8,070 nucleotides of DNA from Dehalococcoidales bacterium (GCA_020354275.1 CP070645.1:630728-638797); one strand, 5' to 3'. Shown: positions 1 to 5,866, counted from the first letter of the stretch. The notes: a model not told the origin generated them from the sequence alone. Translations and numbers: made by a program.

Positions 1-1028
1 AACCTAAAGGGAAGCCAGCAGCAATGCTAGCCGAGAAAGATATATCTATCCTGCCTACCGAGAGTGACGAAGGCAATGTAGACCGTTATATTCTGAGTAA
101 TCGGCTTGCGGTGGAACGGAGAACAGGTAGTAGTTTCCTTAGAGGCATTGTGGATAAGACTCTATTTACCAGTGCAATCTATTTACGGGAACACTTTGAG
201 ATTCCTATCTTTATCATCGAAGGCGAGGTGAACTACGAATACACCGCTTTCAATCCGCAGGCGATAAGAGGGGCATTGTCATCGATGACAATAGTGTACG
301 GAGTGAGTATCATATCCACACCCAGCGTCGAGGAAACAGTTGCTCTTATCGCTATGATGGCCCTCCAGGAGCAGGCAGGTGTACCAGCTATATCACTGAT
401 ACCCAAACGTAAAGCAACCGACCTCCCTGATATGCAGCGCCGCATTATAGAGATGCTGCCTGGTTGTGGCATGACAATGGCGAGGGATTTACTGCAGCAT
501 TTTGGGAGCATAAGACAAATCATGAACGCTACCGAGGCCGAACTTCATAATGTACCCGGTATCGGCACAAAAAAGGCGTCGGGTATATACGAAGTTATTA
601 ACGCCGAGTATGAATCCGTTGATACTGAGAAACAATTTGAGGAGGCAATTGTAGCCGCACCAGAGCTCCTTTTCGACCAGCCCGTTACTATACTGGAACG
701 ACAGCACTACATGTTCACTGAACACGGCGAACGCAACTTCATTGATTTAGTATTCCTAGATCCTGAGAGTACAGATTTATTCCTGGTCGAGTTGAAACGA
801 GACAGAATCACCCGGGAGCACGAGGTACAACTACGCCGCTACTTAGACGGAGCACTTCACTCGCACATTCTTCGGCCGTTAATACAAAAAGGCAACGAGA
901 TTCATGGCATATTGGCTACCATAGAAGACTGTGAGTTTAAGCCACGTGCACCAGATATAACCGTTCGCATTGTGGATAAAGAGCGAACCATTCAGGTGCT
1001 GAAACAGCTTCGGAACAGTCGCTATTAG
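1..1028 (+). CDS. ERCC4 (XPF/Hef)-HhH-NucS-like nuclease fusion, 5' end cut by window edge
   Basis: Probably a structure-specific DNA repair nuclease. Residues are counted from the ATG at 24, but the frame is open to base 1 and the first strand of the ERCC4 fold is missing, so I infer that the gene starts outside the window. Residues about 1-118 match an ERCC4 nuclease domain (VDRYILS, AVERR, IIEGE, AIRGAL, STPSVEET). Residues about 138-198 carry tandem helix-hairpin-helix motifs (VPGIGTKKA at 178-186), which bind DNA. Residues about 203-330 resemble the NucS/DUF91 PD-(D/E)XK domain: ERQH at 225-228, D241 in FIDLV, E256-L-K258, and Q269 in QLRRY. The ERCC4 signature GDXnERKX3D is degraded: ERK is ERR and the following Asp is Ser37. 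The C-terminal domain keeps the residues expected for metal-dependent cleavage, so it may be the active nuclease and the ERCC4 half a DNA-binding or dimerisation module. An AlkD-like gene follows 69 nt downstream. Domain calls are fairly sure; the biochemical role is inferred. Confidence 0.85.
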   Translation, partial: PKGKPAAMLAEKDISILPTESDEGNVDRYILSNRLAVERRTGSSFLRGIVDKTLFTSAIYLREHFEIPIFIIEGEVNYEYTAFNPQAIRGALSSMTIVYGVSIISTPSVEETVALIAMMALQEQAGVPAISLIPKRKATDLPDMQRRIIEMLPGCGMTMARDLLQHFGSIRQIMNATEAELHNVPGIGTKKASGIYEVINAEYESVDTEKQFEEAIVAAPELLFDQPVTILERQHYMFTEHGERNFIDLVFLDPESTDLFLVELKRDRITREHEVQLRRYLDGALHSHILRPLIQKGNEIHGILATIEDCEFKPRAPDITVRIVDKERTIQVLKQLRNSRY

Positions 1029-1097
1029 GTTTACGGCTATTCAACAGAAAGTATAGTGTTATTCCAGATTTATAGAATCATAAACTGCGAGGTAATT

Positions 1098-1754
1098 ATG
1101 GCAAGTGAACAAGTGTTACGGATGGTGGAACAACTCGCTGAAAACTCAGAATACCGGCATCCCCGGGAATTACCGTTTACCTTTATCCAGGAGGCAGCTA
1201 CTCTTTCGGATGACGATGCGTTGGAATTAGCTACCCGTCTGTGTATGCTCAACGAGCATAAATATATAAGGGCAGGTGTCATCATCATCGAGCGGCACCC
1301 CACCGCTTTCGGTAGAGTAGGCTGGGAATTCTTGGAGCCAATCGGCAACCTGATGGATGACTGGGGCAAGGTAGATATGTTTGCTTGTCTTGCGGGACCT
1401 GCGTGGCGCACCGGACAGCTAAGTGATGCCCAGGTGATGCGTTGGACACACTCGGCGAGTCGCTGGTGGCGTAGAGCGGCACTAGTTTGTACAGTATTCC
1501 TGAACCGCAGGACATTAGGCGGTACAGGAGATACACCACGGACCCTGACCGTCTGCGATGCGCTGGCCAGTGATAAGGACGATATGGTAGTCAAAGGAAT
1601 GTCGTGGGCCCTACGCGACCTCCTCAAGCGTGACCGGAATGCTGTCGAACGGTTCCTTGAGGAACACGAGGGAGAATTGCATGCCCGTGTCAAACGTGAG
1701 GTCCGTAACAAGTTGCTGACGGGACGTAAAAATCCACCACGAAAAAGAGATTGA
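1098..1754 (+). CDS. AlkD-like DNA alkylation repair protein (HEAT-repeat DNA glycosylase)
   Basis: 218 residues, the usual size for the AlkD family, which excises alkylated bases such as 7-methylguanine and 3-methyladenine using a stack of HEAT-like helix pairs. I chose the ATG at 1098 over an in-frame GTG at 1056. GAGG at 1089-1092 lies 5 nt before the ATG, and the 14 extra residues look unlike the family. Visible family features are W89-x3-D93 (WGKVD; the Asp matches the catalytic Asp of AlkD), the SRWWRRAALV segment at 121-130 with paired Arg that face the DNA backbone, W170 in GMSWALRDLL, and the basic tail KREVRNKLLTGRKNPPRKRD ending the protein. The order WxxxD, then WWRR, then D-MV-KG-SWALR matches the family. 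No frame damage is seen. It follows the ERCC4-NucS fusion gene on the same strand with no visible terminator between, so the two may be co-transcribed as a repair unit. Confidence 0.85.
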   Translation: MASEQVLRMVEQLAENSEYRHPRELPFTFIQEAATLSDDDALELATRLCMLNEHKYIRAGVIIIERHPTAFGRVGWEFLEPIGNLMDDWGKVDMFACLAGPAWRTGQLSDAQVMRWTHSASRWWRRAALVCTVFLNRRTLGGTGDTPRTLTVCDALASDKDDMVVKGMSWALRDLLKRDRNAVERFLEEHEGELHARVKREVRNKLLTGRKNPPRKRD

Positions 1755-1841
1755 CAGCATCTTTCTGGAATAGCAAGTGTTATCTAATTAAATGGGCAGC
1801 ACACCCCAGCGATTATTCAGAGTCTTAACTTAGGTAACATT

Positions 1842-1874
1842 AGTCCATTCCGTTTTATTTGGAATGAAAAGACT
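1842..1874. other. Bulged stem-loop in the spacer
   Basis: AGTC (1842-1845) plus CATTCC (1846-1851) pair with GGAATG (1861-1866) and GACT (1871-1874). This leaves an AAAA bulge on the 3' arm and a 9-nt AT-rich loop (1852-1860), giving ten pairs in all. It starts 87 nt after the AlkD stop, so it might mark the 3' end of the repair transcript, but no T-tract follows. Confidence 0.35.
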
Positions 1875-1890
1875 CCTTAACATGAAAATG

Positions 1891-1984
1891 CAGCCCTTGT
1901 TGGAAAGGGCGCTGAGGCACTAGGGGCTACTGGGGGTAGCCCGGGCGAGGCTGCTCCGCCTGTTTTCTTCCGCGCCGCTGGCGC
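1891..1984. other. Four consecutive GC-rich hairpins; possible structured RNA
   Basis: Hairpin A: GCCCTT (1893-1898) pairs with AAGGGC (1905-1910) over a 6-nt loop, and can be lengthened by CA/TG across a 2-nt bulge. Hairpin B: GGGCTAC (1924-1930) pairs perfectly with GTAGCCC (1936-1942) over TGGGG. Hairpin C: GGCGAG (1944-1949) pairs with CTCCGCC (1954-1960) with one bulged C, and is followed by TGTTTTCTTC. Hairpin D: GCGCC (1972-1976) pairs with GGCGC (1980-1984) over GCT and directly abuts the TTGACA box. Four stems in 94 nt beside a promoter suggest a small RNA, a terminator region for upstream transcripts, or an element end. I recognise no known RNA family and cannot assign a strand. Confidence 0.4.
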
Positions 1985-2013
1985 TTGACATTCTAATATG
2001 TTAATCGTAGACT
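1985..2013 (+). promoter_or_regulatory. Sigma70-type promoter for the metabolic cluster
   Basis: A perfect -35 box TTGACA (1985-1990), a 17-nt spacer and TAGACT (2008-2013, four of six matches to TATAAT) lie about 90 nt upstream of the thiolase-like gene on the same strand. The dyad GTAGT-CTTA-ACTAC (2067-2080) lies downstream of the predicted start of transcription, where a repressor could act. This is a consensus match only. Confidence 0.45.
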
Positions 2014-2104
2014 TTGGCACAACATAAACCCATAGTACGTAATAGAATTATTACCCAGGCATCAGGGTAGTCTTAACTACTTACGGTGTAAAGAGTGTTA
2101 AAAA

Positions 2105-3241
2105 GTGGGTCTTAAGAATAAGTGCGCTATTACTGGATTGGGTTACACCGTCCAGGGTAAGGTCCCTGACCGAAGCGCCATGAGCTTCTACATAGAGGCT
2201 GCTAAGAATGCCATTGCCGATGCCGGACTCTCCATCCGCGATATAGATGGTATTATCATTCAACCCTGCCCTACGGATTCCAGAATCACCGCTTTTAGCT
2301 TGGCCCAGGATATGGGGCTAAGCCTACGCTTTGGTGCCGACCAGCAACTCCAGGGAGCCAGTTCTTGTGCCATTATCCAGCACGCCGCCATGGCGGTGGA
2401 TGCTGGCCTGTGTGATTACTGCCTCTGCGCTTTTGCCGATACGTCGCGGTCGGCATCACCGACGACAGGAAACATCTACCAGAGGGCTATGAGTTCCGAT
2501 GCTGCCTACGGTATGTTTGGAGTTGCCGCCAGTTATGCCATGATTGCCCGGCGTTATACGCACGAGTATGGTATCACCAGCCGCCAGTTCGGGGCTGTAT
2601 CAGTTGCCTTCCGTCATCACGCTTCACTCAACCCGATCGCTCAAATGCGCCAACCAATCACTATTGATGACCACCAGGCATCGCGCTGGGTAGTTGAGCC
2701 ACTACACCTCTTCGATTGCTGCCTGGTATCGGATGGGGGACGGGCCCTTATTGTCACCTCGGCTGAACGTGCCCGGAATCTAGCGAAATCCCCTGTTTAT
2801 ATAATGGGAATGGGGCAGGGGCATCCTTTATCCGACCCTCTCCAGCGAAAAACAGTAACAGAAACGGGGGCGATTGAATCAGGTAAAACGGCTTTTTCTA
2901 TGGCCGGTATTACCCGTAAGGATATCGATGTCTGTTCTATCTATGATGCCTTCAGTTTTGCTGTTCCCATGCAGCTGGAGGACCTTGGTTTTTGCACTAA
3001 GGGGGAAGGGGGGGCCTTTTTCGAAGACGGGCATATTGCCCTCGGCGGTGCATTGCCCACCAATACCTCGGGGGGGCTTCTATCCGAAGTCTATATACAG
3101 GGGTGGGTGGGCACGCACGAAGTGATTAGTCAGCTACGTGGCGACTGCGGGCAAAGACAGGTGCCAGATGCTGAATTGGGTCTGGTAACAAGCAGCGGTG
3201 GCGTATTGAGCACCCATGCAACGTTAATTCTAAGGAGATAG
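2105..3241 (+). CDS. Thiolase-like protein lacking the thiolase catalytic triad; probable Ltp2-type aldolase subunit
   Basis: 378 residues, full thiolase-fold length, similar to the SCP-x/acetyl-CoA acetyltransferase branch. It starts at GTG 2105; an in-frame TAA at 2099-2101 rules out a longer frame, and a weak AAAGAG site lies 9 nt upstream. The active site is rebuilt. Where thiolases carry the nucleophile (NACAS), this protein has LQGASS, so Cys is Gly84 (a Cys88 lies four residues on). The HxAF His is Tyr280 (IYDAF), and the GHPxG His is Tyr330 (VYIQG). The NTSGG loop (320-324) and the C-terminal QLRG...QRQV block are kept. Ltp2-type aldolases of steroid side-chain degradation show the same loss and use tyrosines in retro-aldol cleavage of CoA thioesters, in complex with a DUF35 protein. 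Such a protein is encoded 2 nt downstream. Aldolase function is inferred; a non-catalytic role or a different C-C lyase remains possible. Confidence 0.85.
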   Translation: MGLKNKCAITGLGYTVQGKVPDRSAMSFYIEAAKNAIADAGLSIRDIDGIIIQPCPTDSRITAFSLAQDMGLSLRFGADQQLQGASSCAIIQHAAMAVDAGLCDYCLCAFADTSRSASPTTGNIYQRAMSSDAAYGMFGVAASYAMIARRYTHEYGITSRQFGAVSVAFRHHASLNPIAQMRQPITIDDHQASRWVVEPLHLFDCCLVSDGGRALIVTSAERARNLAKSPVYIMGMGQGHPLSDPLQRKTVTETGAIESGKTAFSMAGITRKDIDVCSIYDAFSFAVPMQLEDLGFCTKGEGGAFFEDGHIALGGALPTNTSGGLLSEVYIQGWVGTHEVISQLRGDCGQRQVPDAELGLVTSSGGVLSTHATLILRR

Positions 3242-3246
3242 CCATA
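3232..3246 (+). promoter_or_regulatory. Strong RBS in front of a non-canonical ATA start
   Basis: AAGGAG at 3232-3237, inside the last codons of the thiolase-like gene, is followed after 6 nt by ATA at 3244-3246. The nitroreductase gene in this window has the same site and spacing (AAGGAG, 6 nt, ATG). There is no ATG, GTG or TTG in this frame between the RBS and 3328, so the site decides the start of the DUF35 gene and implies translational coupling to the preceding gene. Confidence 0.6.
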
Positions 3247-3660
3247 AGTAACGACTATCAAAAGCCAATACCTTATGTCAGTGAATTAACCCGCCCGTAC
3301 TGGGAGGCTGCCAGGCGGCACGAACTGGTGCTGCAGAAGTGCCCGGAATGCGGCCAGTACCGTTACCCGCCAGGCGAGACCTGCCCTTATTGCCTTTCCT
3401 CTAATCTGGAATGGGAAATAGTAAACGGGTGGGGGAATGTATTTTCCTGGGTGGTATTCCACCAGGTTTATCATCGTACCTTTGCTGACGATATCCCCTA
3501 TACCGTTGTATTAATAGAACTAGACCAGGGCGTAAGAATGATTTCCAGCCTTATTGACTGCAGAATGGAAGACATCAGGATTGGCTTACCGGTAGAAGTA
3601 GTATTTGATGATATTACCAATGAGATTAGCCTACCGAGGTTTCGCCCTCGGACGGTATAA
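3244..3660 (+). CDS. Zn-ribbon/OB-fold DUF35 protein, partner of the thiolase-like protein; ATA start
   Basis: 138 residues if translation starts at ATA 3244. The first canonical start in frame is GTG 3328, giving 110 residues. The N-terminal 28 residues before that GTG are clearly part of the family: KPIPYVSELTRPYWEAARR matches the usual opening helix (tr-x-WeAar) that leads into the zinc ribbon. Zinc ligands are C33, C36, C47 and C50 (CPECG ... CPYC, with the usual YPPG between). An OB-fold follows, with WEIVNGWGNVFSWVVFH and a C-terminal LPRFRP. DUF35 proteins bind thiolase-like enzymes as a stabilising or substrate-channelling subunit. The 2-nt gap to the upstream stop and the shared transcript strongly suggest such a complex. 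The ATA may be a real rare start or an ATG changed by mutation or sequencing error. Confidence 0.85.
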   Translation: MSNDYQKPIPYVSELTRPYWEAARRHELVLQKCPECGQYRYPPGETCPYCLSSNLEWEIVNGWGNVFSWVVFHQVYHRTFADDIPYTVVLIELDQGVRMISSLIDCRMEDIRIGLPVEVVFDDITNEISLPRFRPRTV

Positions 3661-3667
3661 GCACGTG

Positions 3668-3695
3668 GAGCCCGGTGACAAAGCCACCCGGACTC
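3668..3695. other. Imperfect hairpin between the DUF35 and nitronate monooxygenase genes
   Basis: GAG (3668-3670), CCGG (3672-3675) and TG (3676-3677) pair with CA (3685-3686), CCGG (3688-3691) and CTC (3693-3695), with one mismatch, one bulged C and a 7-nt loop. No T-run follows, so it is not a standard terminator. It could mark an mRNA processing or attenuation point within the operon. Confidence 0.35.
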
Positions 3696-3729
3696 AACCT
3701 GACGATACCGGTGGTTGGAGGTAGAGACA

Positions 3730-4848
3730 ATGATAAATACCGAACTCTGTGATATGTTGGGGATAAAGTACCCCCTTATTCAAGCGGGAATGGGTCCCTA
3801 TAGCACCAACAGGCTGGCCGCCGCTGCCGCCAATGCCGGGGCACTGGGTATTATCAGTACCAGCGGCTTCAGCTATCTTCGCAGGCCTAATGTAGAAAAA
3901 GACCCCGGGTTATCTGATCTGGCAAGAACCCTTACTGACGGTAAAGGAGGCACCTGGTACGAGCAGATGAAACGGGCCTTCTACCGTGTTAAAGATGCTA
4001 CCAGGGATGCGGGTGGGATTTTCGGTATAAACACCATGGTGGCCGCCGAGATGTCTGGCCTGGCCAGGGAGGTAATCAGGGCTGTTATTGAGGTGAGAGA
4101 CGAGGATCCCGAGATGAAAGAAAGACTAAGGGTTATCGTAACTTCAGCTGGTGACCCCCTCCCCTGGACAGATATAATCAAGCCATCGGGGTTAAAGTGG
4201 CTTCATGTAGTCCCTTCTGTACGGCATGCTACAAGAAGTGAACGGGCGGGTGTAGATGTTATCATCGCTTCTGGACAGGAAGGTGGCGGACATGTGGCCT
4301 GGGAACCGGTTCATACCATAGTTCTGCTGCCAGCAATTGTTGCTGCCGTTGATACACCGGTAGTTGGTGCCGGGGGTTTTGGCAGCGGGGCATCGTTGGC
4401 GGCTGCTCTGGCACTGGGAGCCGTCGGTGTGCAGATGGGCACCAGGTTCCTGACAACAAAAGAGAGTGATTTCCCGGAGATACACAAAGACTATATTGTC
4501 AGGGGCAGTGAAAGGGATACTCAGGTAGCCAGGGGTTTTGTCGGGCCGCTACGCTGGGTTAAAAACGAAGCTGCCATTGAGCTTGCCCAGCTTACGGTTA
4601 GTAAGGCACCGGGCCTATATCTGGGCCAACCGGACGATATGAGTACCGTTGCCCCCGAGGTGATGGCCAAGGAGAACGAAGGGTTTGATGCTCTGTTCCG
4701 CAGTAACGGGCCCAAAGCGCTGATGCCGGCTGGCGAAGTAGCCGGGATCATAGATGACATCCCTTCGGTGGGCGAACTGGTCGAAAAGATTATGAAGGAA
4801 GCAGAGGAAATTGTCCGGGGTCTACCTGCCAGTTTCATAAGAGACTAA
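3730..4848 (+). CDS. Nitronate monooxygenase / 2-nitropropane dioxygenase family flavoprotein
   Basis: 372 residues from ATG 3730, which has GGAGG (3717-3721) 8 nt upstream; a TTG at 3715 in frame is part of that RBS region and was rejected. The protein is an FMN-binding TIM barrel. Visible motifs are the N-terminal YPLIQAGMGPYS strand and loop (15-26), ASGQEGGGH (180-188) with the family's catalytic His at 188, the phosphate-binding VVGAGGFGSG (211-220), and the MGTRFLTTKES block (236-246). No membrane segment or signal peptide is seen, so it is cytoplasmic. True nitronate monooxygenases oxidise alkyl nitronates, but this broad family also includes FabK-type enoyl reductases and many uncharacterised members next to acyl-CoA genes. 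The setting after the thiolase-like/DUF35 pair suggests action on a CoA-linked or cyclic enone or nitro-like substrate, which is inference. A segment of about 40 residues rich in charge (about 56-95) precedes the IFGINTMV strand. Confidence 0.85.
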   Translation: MINTELCDMLGIKYPLIQAGMGPYSTNRLAAAAANAGALGIISTSGFSYLRRPNVEKDPGLSDLARTLTDGKGGTWYEQMKRAFYRVKDATRDAGGIFGINTMVAAEMSGLAREVIRAVIEVRDEDPEMKERLRVIVTSAGDPLPWTDIIKPSGLKWLHVVPSVRHATRSERAGVDVIIASGQEGGGHVAWEPVHTIVLLPAIVAAVDTPVVGAGGFGSGASLAAALALGAVGVQMGTRFLTTKESDFPEIHKDYIVRGSERDTQVARGFVGPLRWVKNEAAIELAQLTVSKAPGLYLGQPDDMSTVAPEVMAKENEGFDALFRSNGPKALMPAGEVAGIIDDIPSVGELVEKIMKEAEEIVRGLPASFIRD

Positions 4849-4868
4849 AACAAATAGACCTTTGCCAG

Positions 4869-4884
4869 AATACTCACCAGTATT
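4869..4884. other. Perfect dyad AATACT-CACC-AGTATT
   Basis: A 6-bp stem with a 4-nt loop lies 20 nt after the nitronate monooxygenase stop. It is AT-rich with no T-tract, so it may be a regulator site or a weak 3'-end structure. It shares the 122-nt gap with a second inverted repeat (4928-4959). Confidence 0.35.
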
Positions 4885-4927
4885 AAGCAATATCTCAAAA
4901 GGGAAAGGTTAACACCGATTTACACCA

Positions 4928-4959
4928 TTACGACACTCCGTGAAAATTCAATGTCGTAA
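4928..4959. promoter_or_regulatory. 8-bp perfect inverted repeat next to the SDR ribosome binding site
   Basis: TTACGACA (4928-4935) and TGTCGTAA (4952-4959) are exact reverse complements 16 nt apart. The right arm ends one base before the GAGG site (4961-4964) of the SDR gene. It could be a dimeric-repressor operator (TetR-like spacing is plausible) or an mRNA hairpin that masks the RBS. I find no second copy of the arms as a pair elsewhere in the window. Confidence 0.45.
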
Positions 4960-4970
4960 AGAGGATAATT

Positions 4971-5840
4971 ATGCAAGAATTCAAAGACAGAGTTGCCGTT
5001 ATCACCGGTGCTGCCAGTGGAATCGGTCTTAGTCTGGCTGAACGTTGTATCAACGAGGGGATGAAGGTTGTTCTGGCTGATATTGAAGAAAGTGTTTTAA
5101 TTTCGATTGAGAGAGAAATGACCTCCCAAGGGGCAAGGGTGCTGGCTATTCCGACAGATGTATCACAGCCCGGTGATGTTGAAGCACTTGCCAGGTATAC
5201 AATCGATAACTGGGGAGCGGTACACCTGCTCTTTAATAATGCCGGCGTCATAACTATCGGATCCGCCTGGGAAAGTACCATAAATGACTGGAAATGGGTA
5301 ATAGGGGTAAACCTGTGGGGCGTTATCCACGGCATACATACCTTTGTCCCCATTATGCTTGAGCAGGATACTGATTGCCACATTATCAATACAGCCTCCA
5401 TCGCGGGTTTGGTATCGCCCAGTCCGGGAACTGCAATATATCATGTCACCAAACACGCCGTTGTAGCCCTTTCAGAAGCACTCTACCACGGGCTGTTACA
5501 AAGCAGTTCCAAGATTCAAGTCTCCGTCCTATGCCCAGGGTTCGTTAAGACACAGCTTATGGAAGCGGGACGGAACCGTGCTGAAGAATTACACAATGAA
5601 TCATCTGATGGCCTTGGGAAGCCCGCAGCTCAAGCAGACCAGGTAGTAGCACAATCCCTGGCAAGAGCGATTTCAAACGGGATACTACCCCGGCAGGTCG
5701 CTGATGCCGTTTTCGACTCCATAAGAGAAAACAAATTCTATATTTTGGTTAACATTGGCCCATGGCAGCATGCCCTTCGAACAAGGGTGGAAGATATTTT
5801 GCAGGAGCGTAATCCAACAATACCAAGATTGGATCTTTGA
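4971..5840 (+). CDS. Short-chain dehydrogenase/reductase (classical SDR)
   Basis: 289 residues, with GAGG 6 nt before the ATG. It is a cytoplasmic Rossmann-fold oxidoreductase. The cofactor motif TGAASGIG sits at 12-19, Asp37 at the end of the second strand (VVLADIEE) points to NAD(H) over NADP(H), and TDV at 62-64 and NNAG at 89-92 are canonical. The catalytic set is complete: N114 (VNLWG), S143 (NTASIAG), Y157 and K161 (YHVTK). CPGFVKT at 188-194 follows. The C-terminus is about 40 residues longer than a minimal SDR, with an acidic/polar substrate-loop region (about 200-225) and a terminal helix (about 265-280). In this cluster it would oxidise or reduce a hydroxyl/keto group on the pathway intermediate, for example before or after the aldol cleavage. 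The exact substrate is unknown. Confidence 0.88.
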   Translation: MQEFKDRVAVITGAASGIGLSLAERCINEGMKVVLADIEESVLISIEREMTSQGARVLAIPTDVSQPGDVEALARYTIDNWGAVHLLFNNAGVITIGSAWESTINDWKWVIGVNLWGVIHGIHTFVPIMLEQDTDCHIINTASIAGLVSPSPGTAIYHVTKHAVVALSEALYHGLLQSSSKIQVSVLCPGFVKTQLMEAGRNRAEELHNESSDGLGKPAAQADQVVAQSLARAISNGILPRQVADAVFDSIRENKFYILVNIGPWQHALRTRVEDILQERNPTIPRLDL

Positions 5841-5866
5841 TAATTAACCTATCAGATTTGTACATT
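5837..5866 (+). promoter_or_regulatory. Possible promoter for the ferredoxin-nitroreductase gene
   Basis: TTGATA (5837-5842, five of six to consensus), an 18-nt spacer and TACATT (5861-5866, four of six) lie about 70 nt upstream of the start and overlap the SDR stop codon. It may supply extra transcription of the last gene. This is a consensus match only. Confidence 0.3.

Larger units (their letters stand above)
1821..2078. repeat. 10-bp direct repeat AGTCTTAACT flanking the structured block
   Basis: AGTCTTAACT occurs at 1821-1830 and again at 2069-2078, bracketing the hairpins. The second copy sits inside a short dyad, GTAGT-CTTA-ACTAC (2067-2080). AGTCTT at 1821-1826 is also complementary to AAGACT at 1869-1874. 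The pair could be a target duplication around a small non-autonomous element, repeated regulator sites, or chance. I find no clear terminal inverted repeats just inside the copies. Confidence 0.3.
1755..2104. other. 350-nt non-coding spacer with strong secondary structure
   Basis: No convincing gene lies here on either strand. The spacer divides the repair genes from the metabolic cluster. It has an AT-richer first part with a bulged stem (1842-1874), a GC-rich block of four consecutive hairpins (1891-1984), a sigma70-type promoter (1985-2013), and two copies of AGTCTTAACT near its ends. I see no tRNA, no rRNA fragment and no transposase remnant. Confidence 0.6.

Noticed and set aside
1056..1097. 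GTG at 1056 as start of the AlkD-like gene
   Set aside because: No RBS at suitable spacing and a 14-residue extension unlike the family; ATG 1098 has GAGG 5 nt upstream.
1070..1711. 213-residue open frame on the - strand opposite the AlkD-like gene
   Set aside because: It mirrors the coding pattern of the + strand gene, is rich in Ser and Arg with no recognisable motif, and the + strand frame carries the AlkD signature residues.
1944..1970. Hairpin plus TGTTTTCTTC as an intrinsic terminator for the AlkD transcript
   Set aside because: The stem has a bulge and the T-rich stretch is interrupted by G and C; it is also about 190 nt past the stop. Kept only as part of the hairpin cluster.
1755..2104. 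tRNA, SRP RNA or CRISPR array in the large spacer
   Set aside because: No cloverleaf with T-loop consensus, no conserved SRP tetraloop region, and no regularly spaced direct repeats.
2874..3125. 83-residue frame inside the thiolase-like gene
   Set aside because: Out-of-frame shadow of a gene with clear family motifs; no RBS and no recognisable domain.
3715..3729. TTG at 3715 as start of the nitronate monooxygenase family gene
   Set aside because: It overlaps the GGAGG site that serves ATG 3730, and the family normally begins close to that Met.
4192..4485. Overlapping - strand frames opposite the nitronate monooxygenase gene
   Set aside because: Antisense shadows with low-complexity Gln/Pro/Arg content and no motif.
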